Positions 25,001 through 36,400 of a stretch of DNA of 64,000 nt are shown here, piece after piece. The DNA is from Oscheius dolichura (lineage: Eukaryota; Nematoda; Chromadorea; Rhabditida; Rhabditidae), in contig OW051494.1 in assembly GCA_932521035.1 (NCBI GenBank), forward strand, positions 2,652,001 to 2,716,000, read 5' to 3'. The position numbers and the translations under genes were made by a program. Position 1 is the stretch's first letter; every line of letters begins with the position of its first letter. Under the pieces are notes generated by a model. That model did no database searches. It had not been told where the DNA came from and saw only the letters and a program-made list of their open reading frames with translations.

Positions 25001-27870
25001 ATCGGCACAAGGAAGACTCCAGCGCGGAGCCTTAACCCAAGCCTACAACCCCCGCGTCGGCGGCCGCCAGAGGCGCGGGGAGAACCTGGAACGCGAGCCC
25101 AGGTCCTTGCCCACGAGCATAACTGGGTCAACCTAGTCTTCCTATTGTTATGGTAGGATATGCGTTATGTAACCCGAACTTTTTTTTGAGTGAGGAAATT
25201 GAGAGTAGGCTCATTCGAACCGATAATTTTTTCTGCGTGGAACTGCACTTTTAGAATTTTTTGAACATGAGGCATTATCTGTCAGTGCGCCCCACCACTA
25301 AATTTGTTCTTGGCGAGTTAGACCTTGAATGTCGTCTATTTTCTTGACAGACTATAGGGGGCATACTGGTGTCATTATAAGAACCAGTAATAACTAGCAA
25401 GCAGTGCAGACAACGTGTTCTTTCTCGTAATAATTTCAGGTGGACAATAGCGCAAAACTGGTCTACCTTACCATAAATTATGGCAAGGATAGTAAGGATC
25501 GGAATTTTATTGTTCCTATGGTTAGGGAGAACCTTTCAAAGATCAGAGCCTGCCTGTCTGGATTTGCTTTCACCCATGCTTATGTGGTTCGTATACAATC
25601 TACATGATAAAGGAACTTCTTTTTCCAGCAAAACTCGTTCTTTTCACAAGAAACCGAGAAACATGAGGAATTCAATAATAGTCTGGTGTGTTTCCTTGAG
25701 CTTGCGGCTGATTTTAATGTGAAATATGCGGAATTCGGGAATTTAACTTTGGCACAAGCTAAACTACTCACTGATATATGGACGGTGATAAGCGTAACGT
25801 TTTATCCCCGGAAGATTCCGTTGCAGGAATTTTTGAAACTTGATGTTGTCAAGGTGAGAAGACTAATACGAGGGAATCAAAAAACTACTAGTTTCAGAGG
25901 GCGAGATCAATTGAGTATACCACTTTCATTAGCAGAGACATTTTTGATGAGAAACTTATTGAAAAGGCTGCCACAGGAAAGAAGTGCGTAGCAATTACTA
26001 CGGCTCGCGGCTTGTCTATCCCTAAAATATGCAATGCTATGGATAATATTATGAAGGTGGGCTATAGTCCATTTCCAACGGATATTCCACGGATTCAAAT
26101 TTGGCGGCGCGTCTCTGCTACGGGACCATGTTAGAAAGCTTCCTGGTCCCGTAGTGGAGAGGTTTTTCCGAGGAATATCCGTTGGAAATGGACTATATTA
26201 TTACTCTCGGAAAACATATATTCAGGGCTGGAAAAGCTCCATAAACGTGCCACATACAGTATGTGCTAGAATTGATGTAGTTTCTTATACTGATTTGGAT
26301 TTTTCTATGGAGAAAGACGTTTTTCTTTTATCAAAACAGGCAATACACCTTGGCACCTACATCATTCCGTATAAGAATGTATTTTTTCCTCATTTCTTCT
26401 CCAATTTTCCCAATGAGGTTCGTTCCATTTTACTGTCCACTAATCCGACGCGCCTCCAAGCAACGGTCAGGCAACTTGGTCGCGCTGTTTACAGATATTG
26501 AGCATTGTTTCTTGTATTTTCCTCCTAATTGCAATATTTTTATGTGAAACTAAATAGAGCGTTTTGATCAGCAAAATTAGCTCTACAAAACAAGATCAAT
26601 TACAACAAAATTCATGGTAGTTTCGAAAAAAACGGGTTACGGTAACAAAAACGGTCATACTGTCCCTTTAAGATGCAGTCTCTGTAAGAAATTCGAGCAA
26701 CTTCGCGGGGGGCAGTCCGGTGACGGATTTCAAAAGGGCTTCTGACCTACACTATCTGAATCAGTTTTTTGTGCTGATCACGAATATCATAACGAAAATT
26801 CATGAAAATCCGATTTTGGCGCGCAAATTTCCCATTTGTCATTCTCAGGGCCAAAAGAATTTTTTAGATTTGAGCGAGCAGTGCGAAAAATCGAATTTAG
26901 GGCTATGAAGCGCGCGGTCTGTTCTTTTGAGGCCTTTTATTGTTCCAAAAAAAAATGTTTACTTTTCTTCTAAAGGTGTATTATGATAAAGCTATGCTTT
27001 TTATGCCCCCTAGACAAAGTTATATCCGTTTTCTGAAAGAAGAAAAAAATTTGGAACAGTAAAAAGGACGACAGACCGCGCGCTTCATAGCCCTAAATTC
27101 GATTTTTCGCACTGATGGCATTGATAGTTGACAAGTGTTTCTAGGCCAAAAAACATAGAGGAGTTCGAATCTGCAAAGAAAATAGGGGTCCGCTCCGACT
27201 CATGCAGCCCCAAACCGCAAAATTCAAGAAAAAAGAGATTTTCGCATAAAATCGCATTTTTCTCAACTAAAAACAGCTCAAATCTAAAAAATTCTTTTGC
27301 CGCTAAACTCAGCTCACCGAGACGAAACGAATAAGCTATAAAAATATGGTGGTCCAATGAAGTGGATCCATCGAGTCAGAGATTTCAAATGAGAAATTTG
27401 CGCGCCAAAATCGGATTTTCATGAATTTTCGTTATGATATTCGTGATCAGCACAAAAAGCTGAGTCAGATAGTGTAGGTCAGAAGCCCTTTTGAAATCCG
27501 TCACCGGACTGCATTTCTCGAGTCTTACGGATACCGTGTCTTAATTCTCACATATAGATATTTAGTCGTACTCTTTCAGAAAAGATATGATATTTGGATA
27601 AACCAAATTGAAGACAAAGAATATTGGCAACTTGTGACAATCGAAAGGGATTGGAGCATGTGTGACGGATGTTTCCTGGTAAAAACGGCCACTTGCCGCC
27701 GTCAATTTGTTATGATGATTCTGGACATCATCGTTCTTCTTTTTGCGAAAATTCCATTAGATTATTCAATATTTTATGAAATGATGGTGCAACAGGAAAC
27801 TTTGGAAGACATTCGAGACGTATATACTGTTATTTATGGTATTGTTAAGCTAATTGAAACGAGCTACTGA
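22039..27870 (+). CDS. Unrecognised multi-exon gene with repeat-filled introns
   Basis: Proposed exons: MRRFTPFMSLSAELKTIIIQ (from 22039); FMDEFCEINRKQLGIYCYRK then PRLELITSLGGINCLRK (about 22850-22966); VDNSAKLVYLTINYGKDSKD then FIVPMVRENLSKIRACLSGF (25440-25590); QNSFFSQETEKHEEFNNSLV then AKLLTDIWTVISVTFYPRKI (25629-25854); FQRARSIEYTTFISRDIFDE then KICNAMDNIMK (25896-26056); GWKSSINVPHTVCARIDVVS then FFPHFFSNFPNE (26226-26417); KRYDIWINQIEDKEYWQLVT then VYTVIYGIVKLIETSY (27582-27870). All joins use GT..AG. No domain is recognised; the protein looks helical and cytosolic. The last two exons could instead belong to separate transcripts. Introns carry four different inverted-repeat structures described separately. 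Confidence 0.5.
22117..22770. mobile_element. Foldback element enclosing a tRNA-derived repeat
   Basis: The left arm (about 22119-22245: AAGGGAAGGATACATGCTCG ... CTAGAGAATTTTCTGGCGAT) is answered by a right arm (about 22682-22768: GTCGCCAGAAAATTCTCTAG ... CGAGCATGTACCCTTCCCTT). The interior is mostly the tRNA-derived palindromic repeat. It lies within the first intron of the unrecognised gene. No target-site duplication is obvious. Confidence 0.6.
22355..22680. repeat. tRNA-derived palindromic SINE-like repeat (copy A)
   Basis: Begins GCAGTGGCTGGGTGGATAGT (A-box-like), with GGTTCGACTCTTCGATGGGT (B-box-like) about 55 bases on. The far end repeats the same sequence in reverse (CCATCGAAGAATCGAACCTA). 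In this copy the second head is cut at ATTTTAG, whereas the copy at 58.84-59.21 kb keeps both heads. Confidence 0.7.
23270..24405. repeat. Cluster of GC-rich palindromic repeats
   Basis: At about 23265-23405, 23990-24125 and 24345-24405 the motif CCCCAGCTGGGGA is followed or preceded by TCCCCGGGAGATTTCTTG and GTGGATAC. Copies occur in both orientations. The cores are self-complementary and stand out from the AT-rich surroundings. They lie in the 2.5-kb intron between the exons at 22.9 and 25.4 kb. Confidence 0.65.
24486..24512. repeat. Perfect 10-bp hairpin
   Basis: CGACGGTCAA, 7-base loop, TTGACCGTCG. No flanking T tract or known function. Confidence 0.5.
24621..25220. repeat. Pair of roughly 75-bp direct repeats
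   Basis: 24621-24695 and 25145-25220 share GGTAGGAT, TGTAAC, a poly-T run, and GAGGAA-ATTGAGAGTAGGCTCA. They are about 525 bases apart. Between them is moderately GC-rich sequence without a recognised gene. Confidence 0.55.
26063..26197. repeat. 135-bp near-perfect hairpin
   Basis: Outer arms of 26 bp are perfect inverted copies (left TATAGTCCATTTCCAACGGA..., right ...TCCGTTGGAAATGGACTATA). Inner arms CTACGGGACCA (26118-26128) and TGGTCCCGTAG (26144-26154) are also perfect. It sits in the intron proposed at 26057-26225. Confidence 0.8.
26713..27511. mobile_element. 0.8-kb foldback/MITE-like element
   Basis: Ends are inverted copies: CAGTCCGGTGACGGATTTCA at the left, its complement at 27492-27511. 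Similarity continues inward over about 120 bp (CTACACTATCTGA, ATGAAAATCCGATTTTGGCG). Two nested inverted pairs follow: GAATTTTTTAGATTTGAGC against AATCTAAAAAATTC, and 26886-26920 against 27072-27111. No transposase frame and no clear target-site duplication. Confidence 0.8.
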
Positions 27871-27981
27871 AAGCAAAGCGTTCCACACAAAACCAATCAC
27901 CTACTATTACCGCATTTCCACAAACACAATAAAGTTATCCCCCTCATCACTGACTTACGCTAAACTTCGACCCAGGGCAGG

Positions 27982-28537
27982 ATGGTAGAACATATAAACC
28001 GTAACCCACTGGCTCTCCATTTCAGGGCCAACACTTTCCCTCACCATGGTGAGGGGTTTCGCGCATTTTACTAAGCCTCGGGGGGCTGCCGCCCAGGGTT
28101 GCACGAGAGCATTCGCAGCTACTCGCGAAGCCGTTCTTCTTCTTCCTTTGCTTCGTCTGTCAGCCGCTCGTACTCGTCTCCGTCGCCCCGTCCCCGTCGC
28201 CCTGAAAACGAAGTTCACTTCATGAGCAGGGAGATACGAGGAGGCGCGGAACGATGCTCAGTACTACAAGAGGCAGAAGGAGCGCCTGGAGCGCTCTCTT
28301 CGCGTGACGGAGCAGTCTCTTTGGAGGACGGAGGATGAACTCCGGCAGGCCCTTCAGCGGAACGACGAGATAAGGAAGAACGAGACGCTGAAGAAGGCGA
28401 TCAAGGAGATGGCCGACATGGCGACCAAGAAGGCCGGGATTCTCCAGAAGAAGGCCGACGAGCTGATGGATCTGCTCTACCAGCTGGAGGACGATGAGGA
28501 GACGAGCACCGCCACCAGCAGCCAGAGTCACGTCTAA
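27982..28537 (+). CDS. Small SR-rich coiled-coil protein
   Basis: Three exons joined by introns of about 48 and 34 nt: MVEHINRNPLALHFRANTFP, then a serine/arginine stretch (HESIRSYSRSRSSSSFASSV), then a long coiled coil (RYEEARNDAQYYKRQKERLE, SLRVTEQSLWRTEDELRQAL, KKAIKEMADMATKKAGILQK) and an acidic, serine/threonine end at 28537. About 150 residues. A CAG acceptor precedes the start by one base. The SLR-T--SLWR heptads resemble the protein at 44936-45487. No known family recognised. Confidence 0.55.
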
Positions 28538-29135
28538 TAAACTGGTGATATCTGTGTTGTCTTTCTGTTGTCTTCTTGTTGGAGTCTCTTTTATCATGGC
28601 GTGCGCGTCCAGTACCCTTTCCAAAAGTCGATCTCCTCTCCCCGCTCGGGTGGCGCTATCTTCCTTCTTGTTCACACCTCCAGGAGCCACCGAAATTAAC
28701 CGCACTGGTGGCCTGGACTAGCCGTCTTCGGCAATTGGAGAATACAGATTTGAGAAGTTGAATGTCTATCGGAAGCGCCATCACTCCTCCCTGAAGGGCC
28801 ATCTCCTTTTCCCGAGCCCCACTGTTATGCAGATGTCGTCCTCCAGGTGTCACGTCATTCACACTTTCCATAGCCTCCTCCACTAGATAAAAGATTCACG
28901 ATGTCAGGAAGAGTCCACCTCGTCCCTGCCCTTCCATCTCCCTCTCTCCACCGTAACCTCTATAGAATACTGGTTTATTAATTTAAAGCCACATATGTAC
29001 AGCAAGAGAATGGGGGAATGTGAGGTGGTTGAGTATCGATAGGAGAGATTCCAGAACCGGAATAGGTAATAAATACAAAATGACACGAGAGATGAGACCG
29101 GATATCAAGGAGAGGCAGGGGACAGGGGGCGCCGG
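28538..29135. other. Gap without a recognised gene
   Basis: 3' flanks of the coiled-coil gene and of the convergent BAZ2-like gene. A minus-strand frame at 28656-28883 has no support beyond being open. Confidence 0.4.
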
Positions 29136-32100
29136 CTAGTTGGGACGCAGACGGCGCAGCCGCTTACTGTAGTTGTATTTGATTTGGCGCCATCGTTTAG
29201 TGAAGAATTTCTGGAGGGTGTGGCCGGCGACGCCGACGGGTGAGTCGTCCTCGTTGAAGGTACGGCAGTTGGTAAACATCAGCTCCAGGTCGGCGGCGAA
29301 CTCATCCGGCGCGTCGTAGCACTCGGAGTCGACCTTGTTCCGAATAGTGGAGATGTCGATCGGGTTGGGGATGATCTCCCGATAGCCGGGGACGAGCTTC
29401 AAGTCCACCGGTTCGAGGAACGGCCCCACGCTGGGCTGCTGTTCCAATTCGTCGAGCATACTCCGACAGAGGTCGAGATTCATCTGGACGGGGAACACCA
29501 CCGGCGCCAGGGGCTCGGCCTTCCGCTTTGTGCCCCGTCGGAAGTCTTTGATCTCGGCCTCAGCGACCTCCTCCACCTCGCCGCGCTCTTCGCTCTCTCC
29601 TCGGAGGATCACCTTCCGTTCGAAGTTCTGAAATACGGTAATTGGGAGGAGGCTCGTTAAATCGGAGGATACCTTGGGTTCACAGGCAGGGCAGAAGTAG
29701 TCGCTTGGCCGATCGGGGGTGTGCTGGCCGGTACATTCCAAATGCAGGAAGTTGTAGCACTTCTTGCAGGGGTAGATGGGAGCGCCTTCCTTCTGGCATA
29801 GGACACAGATGGGCTTGCCGCCGGCATGTTCTCGACACCGGGGACAGTAATAATTGCCTTCGGGGACCGATATCAACTTTGGCTGAAAATAGTCCAAATT
29901 AGGGAAGAGGAAGACGAGGTCACCTTGAAACAAGACATATGGTAGCCCATTTGGCAGCCGTCGCAGAGGAGAAGATCATCCGGCTGGCCGGAGGTACGAC
30001 AGATTTGGCAACATGCCTCGGAGATGGATCGCTCCCAGGCAATTGATGACTCAAGACACTGTAAGGGATATGGAAGACTAGAGGGAGGAAGAAACGACTC
30101 ACCTGGACGGCCAGCATCAGCTGCGACGGGCGGATGGCCTCCTGGATGTAGACTCTCCAGGTGGTCATCATATCCACCTTGGCCTCATCCGTCTCATCCA
30201 TCTTCTCTTTTTCCTCGTCCTCCATCTCCTCGTCCTTATGTTCTTCTTCCTCTTTGGCTTCGGACTTCGTGATCCCCAAGACTTGGGCCACGGTGGGGAT
30301 GGCTCCCGAGTAGAAGCTCTGCCTTAGGTAGCGTCTCTCGACGACAGTCTCCAAGTGTAGCAGCCGTTGACCTAGACCAGGGAGATCTTGAGCCGGCTCG
30401 TCGGCCAGGTGCGTGTAGTCCCATTGAGTGGGATCCTCCGTCGGGTAGGTAGGAGGAGACGGTGTCCATCCCGGTATGCCTAGCATGGAGTCGGCTATCC
30501 GATGTTCCAGCGAGGAGATGGCATCCCTAACCCTGTTCAGCTCATAGCAGGTCACATCGTCGGTCATCACCTCTTCCAGTGGATACAGACTCACTGAAAA
30601 TGGTTGGATGAAGAAAAGGGAAGGATGACTACTCACTCGAAGTACAGCGGACGTCCTTCATGAACCAGTTCTTACAGAGCAGCCGGTGTAGACAGCGTTC
30701 TCGGATGCCCCTGCCGTGGAGACTGCTCTTGACTGCCTCCAGTTGCTCTCGTCCCGTCACCAGCCACCATCCCCGCTTACAACTGTTCTCTATCCGTCGA
30801 CATTTTTTGCGCTTTCTCTTCTCTGGGGCTATCTTGGCCAGGACGACTTCGTCTATCAGATCCTCCACGACGGTGAACACGTCCGGATCCATGAATGTCT
30901 TCGGCTCGGGGTCTAAAAGAGGATCTTCTTCAGCGGACAAGAAGAGGCGACTCACTGGGATACGGACGAGGATCCTTGGAACAGCACTCCGCAACATTAC
31001 AGGCTGGGTTATTCAGACCGGCGGATTCCATAGACTCGACGAGGACCGTGGACACGTGAGGCAGCTGCCAGTATTGCCTGAATTCGGTTGTCTCCCACGA
31101 GAAAGAGGTGTCTCCTTACCGGTGATATCTGTCCCAACCGAAGGGGAAAGACCTGACCCGGTTGTTCAACCCGTTGATTTGATCCTTCAACCCGTCCGAC
31201 TCCAGCTTGAGGTCCGTGATGGCCTGGTCCAGCTCGGTCACAGTCATCGCCTCCTCCTGAACATGTCCTCTATAGAAAATAGTCAGTGTGCCTACCTCCT
31301 CCGTCAGTATCTCGACCTGTCCCAGTCCCGGGGTGAATTTCTTGTTGTTCGCATGGGGGACAGGGCTGCCCACACGGGATCCGTCGCTGTCAGAGTTCTC
31401 GTTCTCGCCCTCCTCCTCGTGGTGGATCTTCTCTTCCTTCTTCTTCCTCTTCTGCTGTGCTCGTAGGGCACGGGCCTTGCCATCCCGCAGCCACCGTTCC
31501 CCCTTCAGTTTGCCGATCTCCTCCAGGTTGTTATCGATCTCCCGGACGATATTTCGACAGCAGACGAGTTCGTTGCAGAAATAGGCGAGGATGGATGCCT
31601 TCTCTTCTCCGTTCAACTGTTCGAAGGTCCTGTTCTCCATCAGGTTAGCCAGCGACTTCCCCTGAGGACAGCGAGACGAGAGGAACATGATCATCAGTTC
31701 GGTGTAGTTCTCCCGGCACATGCCTATATCAGCCAATGACTGGCCCAGAACTGTGTGGCCCCTGGAAGAGAATACAAGTAAACAGAATAGAATAGAATGG
31801 ACTCACTTCTTTCCTCCTGGCAGACCGGGATATTCCAATATCAGCCCGAAGAGGCTTCTCGTCAGGTCGAGGGCCTTCTCAGCGTGGTGGGCGTCTCCTT
31901 CCAGCCCGGCCACCATCTCCTCCAAAGTGGGCAGACTCTCCCGCTTCATGCTCAAGACATCCGCAAAGTTGTGGCAGAATTCAAAAACCATCAACGCGTC
32001 GGCAAACCCTTCTCCACTCAGTCGGAGGTTGGGAATCCGCGTCAACTCGGGTAATGGCTGGAATGGGAACCGCTTAGAGGGGGAGATGGCCAAGAACTCA

Positions 32101-33400
32101 CTCGAATTTCCGTCAGGAGCAGGTCATCCATAGGCTCGCGACTCCATTTCTGCTTGTCCTCCTCGTCGTGCGCTTTGCCATTTTCCGACAAGTCGTAGAG
32201 ATCGTTGATGTCCTCCGGGGTGGCTGACCGCGGACGAACTGGCTCCTTATGTTTCCTCTCCACCACTTTTGGCAACGGTTTCTGGCTGACCAGATGGTTT
32301 ATCAGCTCGGTCACCTCCTCCTCCGTTAGCTTTGTAATAATCTGTAAAACTTCCGTATACCCATCCCTTAGAAAACACCCCCACCTTTTCTCCATCTGTC
32401 GCCTCCTTGGGGTAGATGAATTCGCCGATCATGAGCTTACTGCTAAACGAGAAATTATCCCTCGTTATGGCTGGACAGGGGTTCTTCATCAGGTACTAAA
32501 AGCCGTGCTCAATTTAATGGGAAGATGCCTAGCTCACCCTAATGACTTCAGCATACGAGCTGAGCTTTTTACCACAGGGCCCGTAATAGACGACATCCCC
32601 GCGGATACCCGAGGCGGCAAGGGCGCGGATGCAGGTCTGACGTCTCCAACTGAAAGAATACGACTCTCTATCATCTCTCCCCGTTATCCTTACCCTAATT
32701 GAATAGGCAACCTGGCGGCACCCTCACTCGGCGGGGCGCGCTTCTTCCCGTGTTCCTGTCCCTCATGCGGGGTGCTGCTTGTCGTCTCTGTCCCCTCTGT
32801 CGAAGTACCTAAATTTACCGTGTTCTCTTTCCTCATAAATAAAGACTCACATGGCTCTGCTTTCGCATGTTTGTGTGAAAGATCCAGCACTCCGTTGGAA
32901 GGCTCCTTCTTGTAGCCGTTGGTCGTCTTCGTCAGGGCATTCTGCTGCTGTAGCATTTGAGCTGCCAGCATCCTCCACATGGCCTGCTCGAGAGCGTTGT
33001 TCGTCACTGGAGCCGCTGCTGGCGTCTTCACCGGCTTGGGCACCTCTCCAATCTCCAGCTTCAGTTCGGCTCCTTCCTTGATGGTGGCAGTTGCCGCGGC
33101 CGGCGGCGGGGGCTGTTTGCTCTCCTTCTTCTTGGTCATCTCTCCCAGTTGGCGGAATATCTCCCCCAGTCCGTGTTGCTGCTGCTGGAGTTGTTGTTGA
33201 TAGGCGGCCATCATCTGTGCCTGCGCTTGGGCCGTTATTAGCTGCTGCCACATCATCATGTCCGCCGGCATTTTCGTGGCCGCCGCTGCTGATGGCGTCG
33301 TCTGGCCGTTTGTCCTCGTGGTGGCGGCGGCGGTTGGTTGAGGCACCTGAGCTGACTGTGCCGCGGCCAGGAGACGAATAAACGTATTGTTGTCACACAT
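29136..33400 (-). CDS. BAZ2-type chromatin remodelling subunit (MBD, DDT, WHIM, PHD, bromodomain)
   Basis: Regulatory partner of ISWI remodellers; BAZ2A is the NoRC subunit that silences rDNA. Order on the minus strand: Q/A-rich N-terminus from 33400 (MCDNNTFIRLLAAAQSAQVP, then a Q tract); TAM/MBD domain at about 32655-32430 (WRRQTCIRALAASGIRGDVV, YYGPCGKKLSSYAEVIR); DDT domain at about 32060-31803 (LSGEGFADALMVFEFCHNFA); WHIM-type segments (FEQLNGEEKASILAYFCNEL); AWERSIS followed by a PHD finger (CCQICRTSGQPDDLLLCDGC, GNYYCPRC); a second zinc finger (CVLCQKEGAPIYPCKKCYNF, FCPAC); and a C-terminal bromodomain (PVDLKLVPGYREIIPNPIDI, FAADLELMFTNCRTFNED) to 29136. Introns are about 40-50 nt. A second PHD-like finger next to the first is unusual compared with the single finger known in vertebrate BAZ2. 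The assignment is firm. Confidence 0.93.
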
Positions 33401-36400
33401 TCTTCTTCTTAACTCATGAGATCTCTATAAAAGGATAAATTGTCTAATGAGGAAAGGGCTGGAGAAGTAGTGAGAAAAGACAGAAAACATGGTGACTAAT
33501 GCCATGATAGGTGCCACTCCTCGGGGACTTCTAAGTGAGAAAAAAAAGGCGAAGCAATCAATACTTGATCTACAAGAAAGAGTGAAGAGCCGATGAAATG
33601 ACACACACGGAAAGGGGTTGGGAATTTGTTTTTGGACCGGAGAGATAAGAACTACAGGAAACGAGAGGAGAAAGCGGACCAGGGGACCAAATAGGAACGG
33701 AAGCAAACGCGAAGGCGATGACGCTAACTTTTCTGGCCACTTGGAGGAAGTCCATTTTCGCGTTCTTTTCCCCTTACAACCTGCTCCCTATCGGGCGTCC
33801 TCTGTTAACTGGGTCACTGTGCTCCTGTCCTCTTGATAGTCTCTCGCTCGAATTCCCTCCTCCCTTGGCTCATTATACCGCCTCCTCCTCCTGCTAAATA
33901 TGACGTGTGAGAACTCAAGAAGGACAATATGCCTCTCTCGAATGATCAATAGTCGTATCTGCCGGTCTCCTGTAAGGGAGCCACCCGGCCGACCTCTTCC
34001 GCCTCCTCCGCCTGTTGACAGCTTCTTATTCCGGGGATAATCCTCCGCGCCTTCAATAGAACGGAGTGGGAGAGGCGGAGGTTGATCAAAGTAATTGGCT
34101 ACATTTCAGGAGGAGGAGAGAGGATGATAAGATGTCACACGGCGAGGGGGAGCCAAGCGTGAAAGACTTCCAGGAAATGCATATTAGAACACATCCTCCC
34201 CCAGCTGGCTCAGTAGATGCCCGGTAGGTAAATAGGGAGTAAACAATCGTTGTTTTGAGGAGGACACAAGAGAGAGGGGGACAGAGAGACTAAAGGTCGA
34301 CACGACTCCAGTGAACAGGGAGAAGTGGACACAACAGGAGGCACCTCCGGGCGGCAGAGGGAGGAAGTGGCGCGCGGGCGTCTTCGGCCCGAGAGAGAGG
34401 AGGGGATATTAGTAAACAGTTTCTTGGGGCGTCTCCTCCAGGCGGCGTCGATGGCAGCGGCAGCGGCCTCCTCTCTTTCTGCAATGCACACGGGGGCCCG
34501 CCGTCACACTCCATGCCACTTTTAAGGGAAGAGAACTGAACGGGGGACGAGACGAGTCTCTCTCTTATAAGACGGGGGCGGAGGAGGAGAGAGGAAAGCA
34601 GAGGGGAAGAAGGCTCGGCCGTGGCCGGCTGGTGGCCACGAGAAATGACAGCACAGACGGTCGAATGAGTGTGTCCTCGGTCGGGCAACCGCCACCACCA
34701 ACCAAGCCCCCCAACAGCTGCAGTCCGTTCAATACGTCAATTATAGGAACATGCAAATGGGGTCGAGCCCATATCTACTGGCCTTGGAGAGGCGGAGGCG
34801 TTAAGACCATTGGCAACGGAGGGGGATTCGCAGTCTTTCATTATGGGAAGGAGTAGAAGAGGAAAACAAGAACTGTGGAACCAGAGGGGGAGGGTGACTA
34901 TGTTTTGGTGACTAGTAAGGAATCAGCTGGGAGAGAGAGGCAACGAGGGGGGAGGGGAACCAGCTGCCAGTGGGCACCCCCTCCTCCTGCCCCGGTCAAA
35001 ACCACGGAATCTAAGTGGTCGAATGTCGAAAGGACATTAAGCAACGAGGGCAGCGACGGCGGCGGGTCTCTCTCTCGCGTGTGTGAGGGGAGGCCAGCCA
35101 GCCAGAGCAGTGAGAGAGAGACGCCGGCCTCCCCCATGTATGAATAAACCAAGGCAGACAATGTGAACGCCCGCCCGGCCGGAGGAGAGGGGCTGCTGCT
35201 GGCTGGCTGACTCTCTCTCTCTCTTTTTTCCACCTGCGCCACAACCATCCCAACTGTCTGTGTGCCCTGCTGTTTTTGATGGCGGAGGTAGGGCTCGGGG
35301 GCGCCGTCCAAAAAAGGACAAGAGGGTGGAGGATGACATCATTCCCCCCGATGAGGAGCAAGGAACAGGAGGGCACCTCTCTCCCTACCAGAAAAGAGAC
35401 ATGTCACCTCCCTAGTAAGCGACCTCTCCTTTGCGCAAGAGTCAACTCGATAACACACACACACACATGGAAACGGCATTGCTGGGTCACTTCACTCCTC
35501 TCGTCCCATTTCCCACAAAGTCTGCCTTGTTTGCCGACTTCGGATGCTGTTACGGGAGGAGGGGGAGAGGAGGCCGGCGACACTTTTAGCCATGTGGTAT
35601 TCCCACAATTAAACGGGGAGAGGCACTCCTCCCTAGAGGATACCGTATCCCCCGATGATCTCTCTCTGGAGATGTCTTCATCTCTAAGTTTAGCCTTGAA
35701 TTGAATGGGTTAGGTTTAAATGAAGAAGAAGAAGTCGTCGAGGCCGAATGAGAGAGAAGGGAAGGGAAGGGAAAGACAGCGGTGGCGGAGGAACACGACG
35801 CTGGTTGTGCGGACGGGGGATTATTGCACTCACGGGGGTCAGCCCGCTGCTGTGACCGAGGTCTCCCCCATCCCGCTTTCGACTCTCTTCAACCACATGG
35901 CTGCTGGTGACCACTGCCTACAATTATCCACGGAACATCTCACCCACAAAGCTTGGGCGCTGCCATCCTCCCGGTCTCTCCGCAAAGGGGGATAGGGGGA
36001 GATGATATCTTCTGAAAATGACCAGAGAAATTAGAAGACCTTGAGGGGAGGAAGACACCTGCCGGCACACAGACACTGGAGATTACCCAGGACGACTGGA
36101 GGGAGATGAGTAGAGAGGCCGTCCTCTGCCTCGGACCCTTTCTTCGCCGTCTCCAAAACCTTTCTCGCAATCAGCACACCCTCCAGGGAAGAAAGAACTC
36201 TCTCAGGAGGAACAAGGGCAGGCGAGGGAGACAGACGGCAACCACCGCGACGGGCAACGGCTCTTCTACCCGGCCTATTGATGTCTAATTACTGACGGGC
36301 CCAAACATTTATATTCCTCAATCGTCGAGGGGGTCTAATTGTTTAGAACTGCTTACACACCCCACCTCCTCCCCCTCCGGGTAAGGAAACATCCTGGGAT

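Noticed and set aside
30660-31466. 268-residue plus-strand open frame
   Set aside because: It lies opposite the BAZ2-like gene, whose domains are unmistakable on the minus strand; this is a stop-free shadow.
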